From: Chitinispirillales bacterium
GTDB lineage: Bacteria > Fibrobacterota > Chitinivibrionia > Chitinivibrionales > Chitinispirillaceae
Direction of reading: 5' to 3'
Length of the DNA: 64,000 nucleotides
Assembly: GCA_031283085.1 (NCBI GenBank)
Contig: JAITCM010000039.1
Span: 1-64,000, forward strand
Below the pieces are notes generated by a model, which was given only the letters and a program-made list of their open reading frames with translations, made no database searches and was not told the origin of the DNA. Shown one piece after another: positions 36,142-44,719 of this stretch. The position numbers and the translations under genes are program-made. How positions within the stretch are numbered: position 1 is the stretch's first letter; each line of letters starts with the position of its first letter.

Positions 36142-38310
36142 TCAACCCACGGCCTCAGCCAATCCAATCATCTCCCGCCTTTCGGCCACCTCGGAAAAAT
36201 CAATCGTTTCCACGTTTGAGGCTTTAAGCGCATCCGTATCTTTGGCGCCAAAGACCGTCCTCAGGCTAAACTCCGACTTCTTCCCCGGATTCCAGTTTTG
36301 CACGGGGCGGTAGTAGCCTACTATACGGGCGTAGACTTCCGTTTCCTCGGAGCAATTGGGGCAGGAAAAGTGCCGGCCTTTAAGGTAGCCGTGGGACTTG
36401 CAAACGGAGAAGGTGGGCGATATGGTGAAGTACGGTATGCGGTAGCTGTAGGCGATTGACCTGACCAGCTTTTTGCAGGTTTCCACATCGTCGATGGATT
36501 CCCCTATGTGGGCGTGGAAGACCGTGCCGCCGGTGTACTGGCTCTGTACCTCGTTTTGCATATCGAGGGCCTCAAAGAGGTCGGCCGTGGCGTCGACCGG
36601 CAACTGGGTGGAGTTTGTGAAGAACGGGTTGTCGCCGCCGGGTATTATCATGTCGGGAGACCTCTTCCTGTCTATCTTCGCCAGCCTGTAGGAGGTGCTC
36701 TCTCCGGGAGTGGCCTCCAAATTGTACAGGTGGCCGGTCTCCTCCTGGTACATTATGAGGCGCCGGCGCATATGCCGCAGCACCTCCATCGCGAAACTGC
36801 GCGCCTCCGAGTCGGTCAGGTCTTTATCCTTGTCCCTGAAGAAGTTCTGCGTGGACTCGTTCATCCCGATAAGGCCTATCGTGGAGAAGTGGTTGTTCCA
36901 GTGGCGCAGGTAGCGCTGCGTGTACGGGAAGAGGCCCTGGTCCATCAGCTTTGTTATGACCTTGCGTTTGATTTCCAGGGAGTCGCGCGCCACGTCCATA
37001 TAATGGTTTAGCTGTTTGTAGTAGTTATCCTCGGAGCCTTTGGTCTGGTAGCCGATTCTGGGCATATTTATTGTGACGACGCCTATAGACCCCGTGAACT
37101 CGTCGGCGCCGAAGAGCCCGCCGCCGCGGTTGCGCAACTCCCGCTTGTCGAGCTGCAGGCGGCAGCACATTGAGCGAACATCGCCCGGCTTGAGCGAGGA
37201 GTTTACGAAGTTCTGGAAGTAGGGCGTACCGTACTTTCCGGTCATCTTGAAGAGCAGCTGGGCGTTCTCGCTGTCCCAGTTGAAGTGCGGCGTTATGTTG
37301 TATGTCGGAATGGGGTACGAGAAACCTCGCCCGTCGGAGTCGCCGTCTATCAGGAGCTCAAGGAGCGCCCGGTTCACAATGTCCATTTCGCGCTGAAAGT
37401 CGCCGTAAGTTTGCGGCAGGGGCACCCCGCCCACGATAGCCGGCTGGTCGCGGAGGTCGTCTGGCACCGTCCAGTCTAAGGTGATATTTGTAAACGGCGC
37501 CTGCGAACCCCACCGGGAGGGGGTGTTCACGCCAAAAAGGAACGACTGTATCTGCTGCTTGACATCCGCGTAGGAGAGGTTGTCCACCCGCACGAAGGGG
37601 GCGAGATAGGTGTCGAAAGAGGAGAAAGCCTGCGCCCCGGCCCACTCGTTTTGCAGGATACCCAAAAAGTTGACCATCTGCTGTATTAATGTAGACAGGT
37701 GTTTGGGCGGTTTCGAGGATATCTTCCCCTTGACGCCGCCGAGCCCGTCGGCGATGAGCTGGCGCAGCGACCATCCGGCGCAGTAGCCGGAGAACATACT
37801 GAGGTCGTGGATATGAATGTCGCCGTTACGGTGGGCGCTGGATATGTCGCAGCCGTATATGTTTTCGAGCCAGTAGTTGGCGGTTATCGCCCCGCTGTTG
37901 TGGAGGATGAGCCCGCCTAACGAATAGTTGACGTTGGAGTTTTCGTTGACCCGCCAATCCTCCTGCTTGAGATAGCCGTCCATGGTGCTGACTATGTCTA
38001 AGAGGAGGTCTTTCGTGGAGCGGGCGCGCCGGCGCTGGTCGCGGTAGAGGATGTAGGCCTTGGCGACGGCGGCGTGCCCCAGCTCGATGAGCACCTTTTC
38101 GACTATATCCTGAATCTCCTCGACGGCCGGTATGGAGTTGGTGTGAAACTTCTGAGCGATGACGTTCTCGACCTGCTTGGCCACATCATGCGCACGGGAC
38201 ATATCCCCGCCGCCGACAGCCTCGGCGGCCTTAAAGATGGCGTTGGCTATCTTATAGTTGTCGTAAGGAACAAGCTTGCCGTCGCGCTTTCGAATGGTCG
38301 AAATCATCAC
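36142..38310 (-). CDS. nrdD: Anaerobic ribonucleoside-triphosphate reductase
   Basis: 722 aa class III reductase making dNTPs under anaerobic conditions. The N-terminal ATP-cone (about 1-95, 'IRKRDGKLVPYDNYKIANAI') gives allosteric control. The barrel follows, with 'NVNYSLGGLILHNSGAI', 'DIHIHDLSMFSGYCAGWSLR' and 'TPSRWGSQAPFTNITLDWTV'. Near the C-terminus a zinc site ('CKSHGYLKGRHFSCPNCSEE') precedes the glycyl-radical loop 'ARIVGYYRPVQNWNPGKK', with Gly665. It ends 57 residues after this Gly, a rather long tail. nrdG follows. The 403 bases upstream could hold control sites; one NrdR-like half is at about 38438. Confidence 0.95.
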   Translation of the reverse strand: MMISTIRKRDGKLVPYDNYKIANAIFKAAEAVGGGDMSRAHDVAKQVENVIAQKFHTNSIPAVEEIQDIVEKVLIELGHAAVAKAYILYRDQRRRARSTKDLLLDIVSTMDGYLKQEDWRVNENSNVNYSLGGLILHNSGAITANYWLENIYGCDISSAHRNGDIHIHDLSMFSGYCAGWSLRQLIADGLGGVKGKISSKPPKHLSTLIQQMVNFLGILQNEWAGAQAFSSFDTYLAPFVRVDNLSYADVKQQIQSFLFGVNTPSRWGSQAPFTNITLDWTVPDDLRDQPAIVGGVPLPQTYGDFQREMDIVNRALLELLIDGDSDGRGFSYPIPTYNITPHFNWDSENAQLLFKMTGKYGTPYFQNFVNSSLKPGDVRSMCCRLQLDKRELRNRGGGLFGADEFTGSIGVVTINMPRIGYQTKGSEDNYYKQLNHYMDVARDSLEIKRKVITKLMDQGLFPYTQRYLRHWNNHFSTIGLIGMNESTQNFFRDKDKDLTDSEARSFAMEVLRHMRRRLIMYQEETGHLYNLEATPGESTSYRLAKIDRKRSPDMIIPGGDNPFFTNSTQLPVDATADLFEALDMQNEVQSQYTGGTVFHAHIGESIDDVETCKKLVRSIAYSYRIPYFTISPTFSVCKSHGYLKGRHFSCPNCSEETEVYARIVGYYRPVQNWNPGKKSEFSLRTVFGAKDTDALKASNVETIDFSEVAERREMIGLAEAVG

Positions 38311-38713
38311 TGCCTCCGTTTTTTTTCTTTAATTATTTGACGTTATCTTGTGTTTTTGACGTTTTTTCGCGGTTCCGACGCTTCCAAAGCGCCCTTTGAC
38401 CGCCCCCGCCCCCGAAACCCGGGCCATTCCGCCTAAAACACAATATAAACGGCCCCCGGTTACTAAACATACTACATATGCGCGTCAAAGGTCAAATTAT
38501 TATTGATTTTTTTTCCGGCCCACACCGTCAAAATCGCGTAAGTTGTTGATTATTCAAGATAAGCCATATAGCCGCAAGGCGACATGAACCTTGACGCCGG
38601 CGCTGACATTTAAAATATGCCGATTATTTCCATTCCCACTGTCCGGCTTTTATTATCTTTAATTATAAAGCCCTTGATTTCAGCCTTAAATATAATATGT
38701 ATGGACGGCCAAA
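38311..38713. other. Divergent intergenic region between nrdD and the GGDEF-like gene
   Basis: 403 bases with no supported gene. TTTGACGTT occurs at about 38337 and 38356. At 38438-38453 ACACAATATAAACGGC resembles the left part of an NrdR box, but the expected second box about 31 bases away is poor. A GC-rich tract (about 38400-38425) could form a hairpin. AT-rich promoter-like sequence (TATAAT at about 38692-38697) lies before the + strand gene. Confidence 0.4.
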
Positions 38714-40771
38714 ATGCCAAAAGACAGCGAAAACACAAAAATAGCCCGACAGTTCCTGACGCTATTCAACTGCTCCATGCTCTACGGCAGCGGGCATCCC
38801 AACACGCTAAAAAACGCGGCGGCGTTCGCCGATATGGTCAACGGATACATGAACGGCAACGGTATGCTCACCGTCATCTCGCACAACGGAGCGCTGGTGA
38901 TAGAAGACTCCCCGGTTGACCGTATGTTGAACGTGAGCAAGCTGGTCTCGCACTTAGAGCGTTTGTCGGTGACCTCCGTGAGTTTTGAGCGCGGTGTCCC
39001 CGCGGAGAGCGTAGCGCGGCTCATGGAGCTTGCCGGCGACGGAAACATAGAGGCTATGGAGCGGTACAAAACCGCTTTGGCGGACATGGCGCGCGGCGCG
39101 GCGACGGTGCGCGGCATTCGTATCAACTATGTGCAATACGGCAAAATCTCGGCGGACGAGGTGGTCGTAAAAGCCGCGGACGTCGGGGCGCCGAACGGGG
39201 CGGGCGGGGGCGGCGGCGCGTCGAACCTCTCCACGGCCAACCTGAGCCGCCAGGCCGCCGCCCAGATAGAACATTTTCTGACGCTCTCGGCACTGCTTGA
39301 GAAGCCCAAAGAGGTGTCCGAGGCCCTGGCGCACTCGGACACGCAGACCATCTCGATAGACGCCCTGCAGGGAGCATTCGGCAAAATCAGGGGCGAGATA
39401 GACTCCTCCGAGACATACAACGTGGACGAGCTCTTAGAGTCTCTGCATCACCTGCGCACCGACCTGTACGAGGCGATAGAGGTGCAAAAGGCCACCGGAA
39501 GGATGATGCGTTCGGCGGCGGTCATCAACAAGGAACTCGGCGACCTGACGGCGCACGCGATTGTCAAACTCGTCCGCGACGAGTACGGTTCCGGCAAGGC
39601 GCCAATCAACCGTCTGGCGCATACGATACGCCGTATGCTGCCGAACAACGCGGAGCTTTTGAACATTCTTCCGCAGATGAAAGCGATGCTGCTTGCGGAC
39701 GGCATGAGCCTCGGCGACTATTTAGAGCTGGTGCGGGCGCTGGGGCTGAAGGTCGAGAGCGAGTCGCTCTCCGAATCGCTTCGGGAGGCGGCGGACTCCG
39801 TCGGGGCGACGGTTTCCGACCTTGTGGAGGCTATACGGTCGAAACCGGCGGAGGCGGCGAGCCTGATACTTCTCGCCTCCGAGGTGCGTCAGGCCACCGG
39901 GGAGGGGGATTCGGGGCTGCCGGGGGCGCTGGCCGCGTACGTAGAGGAGGTCTGCTCGAAAATCGCCGTTGACAGGTGCGGCGCGGCCGGCGGCGGAGGG
40001 GCGCTCAAGGGGGTGCTGGCGCAGTTGGAATCGCAGATGTACGCGCAGCTGTCGAAGCGCGGGGTGCCCAAAGCGGTGATGGCGCAGGTGAAGGAGCGTT
40101 TGAACGCCCGCTTCGGCGAGACGCTGGCCGGAGCGGGGAAAGCGCTGTCTTCGACCGCGCTCAGCCCCCGTGAGCCCCAAAACCGCTCATTGAGCGAAGT
40201 CGAACCTGTTTATCTCGGCGCAAGCCAAATGAGCGAAGCCGAACCTGTTCACTCCAGCGTAAGCCAAATCGGTGCCGGAAAGAAAAAGGCCGCCGGCAGG
40301 GTCAGGATGCCGGCTGAGGCGCTTAACGCGGGCAATATGTTATTCCTTATTAATAAGGAAATCAAGCGGAACCTGCGCTACAGGTCGCCCTTCGCGACGC
40401 TCATCGTATCTATGGAAAAGGTGGCAATCGACGGCTCCGGGCCGCGCCCGCTCTCCCCGGAGGACACGGCGGAGCTGTTGCCGCAACTCTTCAAGCATAT
40501 TCAGGCGCTGCTGCGCGACGTGGATATGCTCGGGACGATAAACGCGGAGGAGACTGCGGCGCCGGAACTCTTCATCCTGCTGCCAATGGTCGGGGCGGAG
40601 GGGACGGATACGGTCAGGGAACGGATAGTAAAAACGGCGTCGGAGAGCGGGTTCGAGCGCGCCGGACGGAAAGCGGCGGTGGAAGTGAAGGTGTCGGCAA
40701 CGGTTCCGGGGGAGTATACCAGGGATTTGAAGAGCTATTTGAGGGCGGCGAAGGGGAATCACTCTAAATAA
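38714..40771 (+). CDS. Uncharacterised cytosolic protein with a degenerate GGDEF-like C-terminal domain
   Basis: 685 aa, no signal peptide or membrane helix. The N-terminal 140 residues ('QFLTLFNCSMLYGSGHPNTL', 'SVTSVSFERGVPAESVARLM') resemble the helical domain of proteins that monitor cell state, but I cannot name it. The middle is helical, with Gly/Ala-rich linkers. The final 150 residues look like a nucleotidyl-cyclase fold: 'LINKEIKRNLRYRSPFATLI', 'LLRDVDMLGTINAEETAAPE', 'LFILLPMVGAEGTDTVRERI'. The GGDEF signature itself is absent, so a catalytic role is unlikely. Just before this domain lie 'SLSEVEPVYLGAS' and 'MSEAEPVHSSVS', encoded by a repeat shared with holB. Confidence 0.6.
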   Translation: MPKDSENTKIARQFLTLFNCSMLYGSGHPNTLKNAAAFADMVNGYMNGNGMLTVISHNGALVIEDSPVDRMLNVSKLVSHLERLSVTSVSFERGVPAESVARLMELAGDGNIEAMERYKTALADMARGAATVRGIRINYVQYGKISADEVVVKAADVGAPNGAGGGGGASNLSTANLSRQAAAQIEHFLTLSALLEKPKEVSEALAHSDTQTISIDALQGAFGKIRGEIDSSETYNVDELLESLHHLRTDLYEAIEVQKATGRMMRSAAVINKELGDLTAHAIVKLVRDEYGSGKAPINRLAHTIRRMLPNNAELLNILPQMKAMLLADGMSLGDYLELVRALGLKVESESLSESLREAADSVGATVSDLVEAIRSKPAEAASLILLASEVRQATGEGDSGLPGALAAYVEEVCSKIAVDRCGAAGGGGALKGVLAQLESQMYAQLSKRGVPKAVMAQVKERLNARFGETLAGAGKALSSTALSPREPQNRSLSEVEPVYLGASQMSEAEPVHSSVSQIGAGKKKAAGRVRMPAEALNAGNMLFLINKEIKRNLRYRSPFATLIVSMEKVAIDGSGPRPLSPEDTAELLPQLFKHIQALLRDVDMLGTINAEETAAPELFILLPMVGAEGTDTVRERIVKTASESGFERAGRKAAVEVKVSATVPGEYTRDLKSYLRAAKGNHSK
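40187..40243 (+). repeat. Copies of the TCATTGAGCGAAGTCGAA repeat inside a coding gene
   Basis: TCATTGAGCGAAGTCGAA at 40187-40204 is an exact match to the reverse complement of the holB copies. A diverged copy follows (AAATGAGCGAAGCCGAA, about 40227-40243). Both stay in frame (SLSEVEP, MSEAEP) and fall in the linker before the last domain. Confidence 0.75.
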
Positions 40772-40921
40772 TTTACGGTAATTTTACTTTTTTTTTTCTA
40801 ATCTCACTTTTTTATTGCATTTCTCCCAAATACCGATTATATTATAATACTATCCGCGTTACATATATGTGGATTATACTATGAGCGCCGTCATTTAGGC
40901 GTAACAGGGAGGCGATTTTCA

Positions 40922-42784
40922 ATGAAGCGTGTAAATTCGGCTGTTCTTGTGGCGATTTTGACGGGGGCGTTGCTCTATTTGCCGGGTTGCGACAGTCCGG
41001 CCAAACCTGATGAGGGCAATAATAAGAAAGAATACAGTCTCTCGGTATCCGCGTCGCCGCAGGATGGCGGGAGTGTGGGCGTGTCCCCGGCAACCCCGGC
41101 TTCGGGGAAGTACGAGAGCGGAACTAAAGTGACGCTCAGGGCCGACTCGGCGGACGGTTACACATTTTTTGGCTGGGACGGCGATACGTCCGGCAACGCA
41201 AACCCGCTGACCGTAACAATGAACGCAAATAAGTCGTTTACGGCGATTTTCCAACCGGAGGCGGTAACGCAGCCCGCCGACACATCGTACAAACTCACGG
41301 TAACAAGAGCGCCGCCGGAGGGCGGGAGCGTGACTGTGTCCCCCGATTCGGCGGCGTACCGGCCCAACGTTACGGTTTCATTGACGGCTACGCCGGAAAG
41401 CGGCTACGAGTTTGCCGATTGGTCGGGCGACAGGACTGGCAGCAACAGCACGCTATCCGTCACAATGACTAAGGACATGGCGGTGACGGCGAATTTCCGG
41501 CCGCGTGCGGTAACGCCGCCGGTCGGCGGCCTTGACGACGGCGGGCCGGCGCCGTGGGAACCCTCCTATTCCTGTTCGGGCGCCACCGACACGCTCGACC
41601 TTACAAAGGATAATTTGGGCCTTACCGAACATTACGCCATCGTCAAGTTCAACAACGGCGCCGCGCCGGAGGTAACGTATTCCGACAGCAATATGTACGA
41701 AAACATTCTCACCGTTTCCGGGGAGCACATTACTTTCAAGGTCAGTTACTACTACGCCGAGAGCGACATCTCATTCGGCATAATAGTGTCCGGGATTGCC
41801 CAAAACGGGTCGTTGCGGATAGAGGACGAGAACGGCAGGGGCTACCGCAAGACGCTATACCTCAACGGGGTTAACATCACCAACCGGACGGGGCCGGCTA
41901 TAAATATCCAGAGCAACAAGCGGACGGACGTGCACTTAGTCGGGAGTTGCGGGCGGCGCAACATTATCAACGGGCGTGGAATCGACACGCCGCAGGGGGC
42001 GGAGCAGGCTAAGGGGACGCTTTTCGCCGAGGGGACGCTTGTTTTTGGGGGGGCCGGGTCGCTTGAGGCGCGCTCCACGGCAAAGCACGCTATCGTCTCG
42101 GACGAGAACATTGAGGTAAAAGGCGGGAACATCATCATCTACGAATCGGCCGGCGACGGCATCCACGCCAACAATAAAATCACCGTGAACGGTGGAACGC
42201 TGCAAATCAAGTGCGTGGGGGACGCCATCCAAAACGAGAGGAAATCATCGCCTGTAACCATCAACGGCGGCAAGGTTACAATTCGTACCACCGGCCCGAA
42301 AGGGCACGGCATAGTCAGCGACAGCAGCGATATTGTCATAAGCGACAGCTTGAGCCGTCCGGATATCAACATAACCCTGACGGGCAACGGTTCCAAAGCT
42401 ATCAGGGCGCACGGCAATGTTACGGTAAACGGCGGGGGCATCCGCCTGGAGGCGTACGGGGCGCGGGAGTCGGTTTCGGACGACACGAGTTCCGCCGCCG
42501 GAATCAAGGCGAACGGCAATGTTACTATCACAAAAGGGACGCTGACCGTTAAGGCCGTGAGGAACAGCGAAAACGGCAAAGGGCTCAACGTTGACGGCAA
42601 CGTAATCGTCAGCGGCGGCACCGCGGACATAGCCGCCGACGGCGACGGCGTAAGGGTGAGAGGCTCGTTCACAATAACCGGCGGCACACTCAAATCGCTA
42701 TCGGCGCACAAGAAAGATATTGACTGTGACGGGGCAATTAACGTTACCGGCGGCACGCTGGAAGCGCCTAACAGGAATAAATAA
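40922..42784 (+). CDS. Beta-helix carbohydrate-binding lipoprotein (Cthe_2159-like) with two divergent InlB-type repeats
   Basis: 620 aa. A lipobox ends in Cys ('LLYLPGCDS', about residue 23). Two divergent InlB B-repeat domains follow (about 38-115 and 120-195: 'YTFFGWDGDTSGNANPLTVT' and 'YEFADWSGDRTGSNSTLSVT'). From about 225 to the end runs a right-handed beta-helix with repeated 'GNVTVNGG', 'DGIHANNKITVNGGTLQIK' and 'GGTADIAADGDGVRVRG' turns, as in the Cthe_2159 family, whose founder binds acidic plant glycans and calcium. It probably sits on the cell surface. GGAGG lies 9 bases before the ATG. It is the first gene of the VTC/DUF4956/CotH cluster. Confidence 0.82.
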   Translation: MKRVNSAVLVAILTGALLYLPGCDSPAKPDEGNNKKEYSLSVSASPQDGGSVGVSPATPASGKYESGTKVTLRADSADGYTFFGWDGDTSGNANPLTVTMNANKSFTAIFQPEAVTQPADTSYKLTVTRAPPEGGSVTVSPDSAAYRPNVTVSLTATPESGYEFADWSGDRTGSNSTLSVTMTKDMAVTANFRPRAVTPPVGGLDDGGPAPWEPSYSCSGATDTLDLTKDNLGLTEHYAIVKFNNGAAPEVTYSDSNMYENILTVSGEHITFKVSYYYAESDISFGIIVSGIAQNGSLRIEDENGRGYRKTLYLNGVNITNRTGPAINIQSNKRTDVHLVGSCGRRNIINGRGIDTPQGAEQAKGTLFAEGTLVFGGAGSLEARSTAKHAIVSDENIEVKGGNIIIYESAGDGIHANNKITVNGGTLQIKCVGDAIQNERKSSPVTINGGKVTIRTTGPKGHGIVSDSSDIVISDSLSRPDINITLTGNGSKAIRAHGNVTVNGGGIRLEAYGARESVSDDTSSAAGIKANGNVTITKGTLTVKAVRNSENGKGLNVDGNVIVSGGTADIAADGDGVRVRGSFTITGGTLKSLSAHKKDIDCDGAINVTGGTLEAPNRNK

Positions 42785-42789
42785 CGCAG

Positions 42790-42808
42790 GGGCGAACGGT
42801 GTTCGCCC
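42790..42808 (+). terminator. Hairpin between the beta-helix gene and the VTC gene
   Basis: GGGCGAAC-GGT-GTTCGCCC, then GTTTTC. It lies in the 58 bases between the two genes and may act as a weak terminator or processing site that lowers expression of the downstream genes. Confidence 0.6.
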
Positions 42809-42842
42809 GTTTTCTCAATTACAGGGGGAGGTACCGGCACTG

Positions 42843-43637
42843 ATGGAAAGCGCAATACAAACATATTTGGCGCCCTTTCAGAGGGCGACACTGGAGGACG
42901 CGGCGCGGGTATCGTTCCTGCACCGGTACGACACTAAATTCGTCCTGCCCACCGACGGTGTTCCGATATTTTTGAACGCCATAAAGGACACCTACTCGCT
43001 GCTCGAGATAGAGGGGATAACGGCCCAGACCTACAACACTTTCTACTTTGACACGCCCGACCTGCTCTGCTTCAACCTTCACCACAACAAGCGGGCGCGG
43101 CGCTTCAAGTTCCGTACGCGAAAGTACATGAGCAACGGAAAGATATATAATGAAATAAAGCAGAAGCTCAACACCGGCAAGACCATTAAATTCCGCCAGC
43201 GGCGCGACGCGATGAACACGGAGCCGCCAATCCTGCCGGCGCTCGACGATTTGTCGGTTTTCGACGAGAGCTTCGCGACGTTGCTCGGGGCTAACGGCTA
43301 CGGCAACGTCGGAAAGCTCGTCCCGACGCTGCACGTCTCTTTCAACCGCCTGACTTTTTTGAACAAAATTTTCGCGGAGAGGATGACGCTCGACCTCGGT
43401 TTGGGCTACGGCTTCGGCGGCACGGAACTAAAGCTGCACGGCACGGCGATAGTCGAGCTGAAACGCGAGCGGGGACCGCAGCAGACCGTGGCGCAAGGGT
43501 ACTTCCGCTCCATACATAAGTGCCCGAGCGGCTTTTCAAAGTATACGATAGGCATATCGCTGACACACGGAGAGGCGAAGAAGAACCGCTTCCTGCCCAA
43601 AATAAGACACTTGGCCTTTGAAAGGAGCGCGGCGTAG
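42843..43637 (+). CDS. VTC-domain polyphosphate polymerase-like protein
   Basis: 264 aa soluble protein with the VTC/CYTH-type tunnel fold. Basic and acidic tunnel residues are visible in 'RVSFLHRYDTKFVLP', 'TYNTFYFDTPDLLCFNLHHN', 'KRARRFKFRTRKYMSNGKIY', 'NEIKQKLNTGKTIKFRQRRD' and 'AIVELKRERG'. In yeast VTC4 this domain makes polyphosphate from ATP; bacterial members paired with DUF4956 are annotated by homology only. Start: the ATG at 42843 after a GGGGGAGG tract; an in-frame ATG at 42720 lies within the preceding gene. The following DUF4956 membrane protein is its usual partner, so the product may be threaded to or across the membrane. Confidence 0.88.
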   Translation: MESAIQTYLAPFQRATLEDAARVSFLHRYDTKFVLPTDGVPIFLNAIKDTYSLLEIEGITAQTYNTFYFDTPDLLCFNLHHNKRARRFKFRTRKYMSNGKIYNEIKQKLNTGKTIKFRQRRDAMNTEPPILPALDDLSVFDESFATLLGANGYGNVGKLVPTLHVSFNRLTFLNKIFAERMTLDLGLGYGFGGTELKLHGTAIVELKRERGPQQTVAQGYFRSIHKCPSGFSKYTIGISLTHGEAKKNRFLPKIRHLAFERSAA

Positions 43638-43759
43638 AGGCGGTATGCGGTAAAAGACAGTACAGGTTACAGGAAAAACTTCCGGCGGTGGGTTTTGACG
43701 CGGAATAAAAAATAAAACCGATAATAATGTTAAATACGCATTTGCGAAAGGATTGTACA

Positions 43760-44584
43760 ATGATGCCGTGGAAAGTATTAACAACATTGATGATTGTATG
43801 CGCTTTGGGCGTTTCGACGGCCGTTTTTGCCCAAGACGGAGCGATTGAGGATGCGCTCGGCGCGTCCGACGGTAAGACGGACACCGTTTATACGCCTTTC
43901 GGCCCGCAGATTGAGAGCGGCAGCGTCAGCAGTCCAAGTAAGTCCGGCAAAGCCGGCAAAGCCGCCAAACAAACCGACTGGTGGGCGGGGGACGAGTTTT
44001 TCGGCGAGAAAGACTGGGCGTTCGTGGCCAAAATAGCGGTGCGTTTCATCATGAACATCGTGTTCGCCTACATCCTAATATGCTTCATCTTCGCGAAAGA
44101 GCACAGGATAAAGGAGTACGCGTTCTGTTTCTTCATCTCCAATATCCTGATATTCATGGTAACATCGCTCCTGGCCTACGTGAAGGTGAAAACCGGATTC
44201 GCCTTCGGCCTCTTCGCCATCCTGTCCATCCTGCGCTACCGCACGGAGCAGATACAGATACGCGAGATGACCTTCCTGTTCGCCTCCATAATAATGGGCG
44301 TGATAAATTCGATGGCGACGGACGGACTGATGCTCTTCGCCGTGTTCCTTGCCGACGTGCTGCTCTGCACAAGCATCGCTATCTGCGACAGCGCGTTCAT
44401 GGGGCGGACCGACCAAATGCTGTTAGTCTACGACAACACCGGACTGCTGGCCAAAGACAGGAAGAAGGAGCTATTCGAGGACATAAAAAGCCGGTTTGGG
44501 TACGATGTGGTGAAGGTGGTGGTAACCAAGATGAATTATTTGACGGACAGCGCGGAGGTGAAGCTGGTGTATAAGAGGGGGTAA
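43760..44584 (+). CDS. DUF4956 membrane protein with N-terminal signal segment
   Basis: 274 aa. A signal-peptide-like start ('VLTTLMIVCALGVSTAVFA') is followed by a disordered linker of about 60 residues rich in Ser, Gly and Lys. Three to four membrane helices come next ('IAVRFIMNIVFAYILICFIF', 'FISNILIFMVTSLLAYV', 'MATDGLMLFAVFLADVLLCT'), with the DUF4956 core 'AFGLFAILSILRYRTEQIQI'. The C-terminal 60 residues are a soluble alpha/beta tail. DUF4956 proteins occur beside VTC polymerases in many bacteria; their function is unknown. AAAGGA lies 8 bases before the ATG. The cleavable-looking signal plus long linker is unusual for the family. Confidence 0.85.
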   Translation: MMPWKVLTTLMIVCALGVSTAVFAQDGAIEDALGASDGKTDTVYTPFGPQIESGSVSSPSKSGKAGKAAKQTDWWAGDEFFGEKDWAFVAKIAVRFIMNIVFAYILICFIFAKEHRIKEYAFCFFISNILIFMVTSLLAYVKVKTGFAFGLFAILSILRYRTEQIQIREMTFLFASIIMGVINSMATDGLMLFAVFLADVLLCTSIAICDSAFMGRTDQMLLVYDNTGLLAKDRKKELFEDIKSRFGYDVVKVVVTKMNYLTDSAEVKLVYKRG

Positions 44585-44648
44585 AAGATAAAAACAATAA
44601 AAGTCAATTTTTTTAACGGTAAACTTAACCGCTTCCGTTGACATAATT

Positions 44649-44688
44649 CCCCTCTGTGGAGGGGTGCCCGAAGGGCGGGGCGGTGGTT
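44649..44688 (+). repeat. Double hairpin repeat of the CCCCTC..GAGGGG..GCCC-GAA-GGGC type
   Basis: CCCCTC-TGTG-GAGGGG at 44649-44664 is followed at once by GCCC-GAA-GGGC at 44666-44676 and then GGGGCGGTGGTTTTTG. This arrangement resembles a short intergenic repeat found in many unrelated bacterial genomes. With its T run it may also end the DUF4956 transcript before the barrel gene. Confidence 0.6.
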
Positions 44689-44719
44689 TTTGACGTTATC
44701 TTCGGAGGAATTATCGCCA

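Noticed and set aside
38438-38482. Possible pair of NrdR boxes upstream of nrdD
   Set aside because: The first site matches only in part and the second agrees at about half the positions; the spacing is also off. Kept only as a remark.
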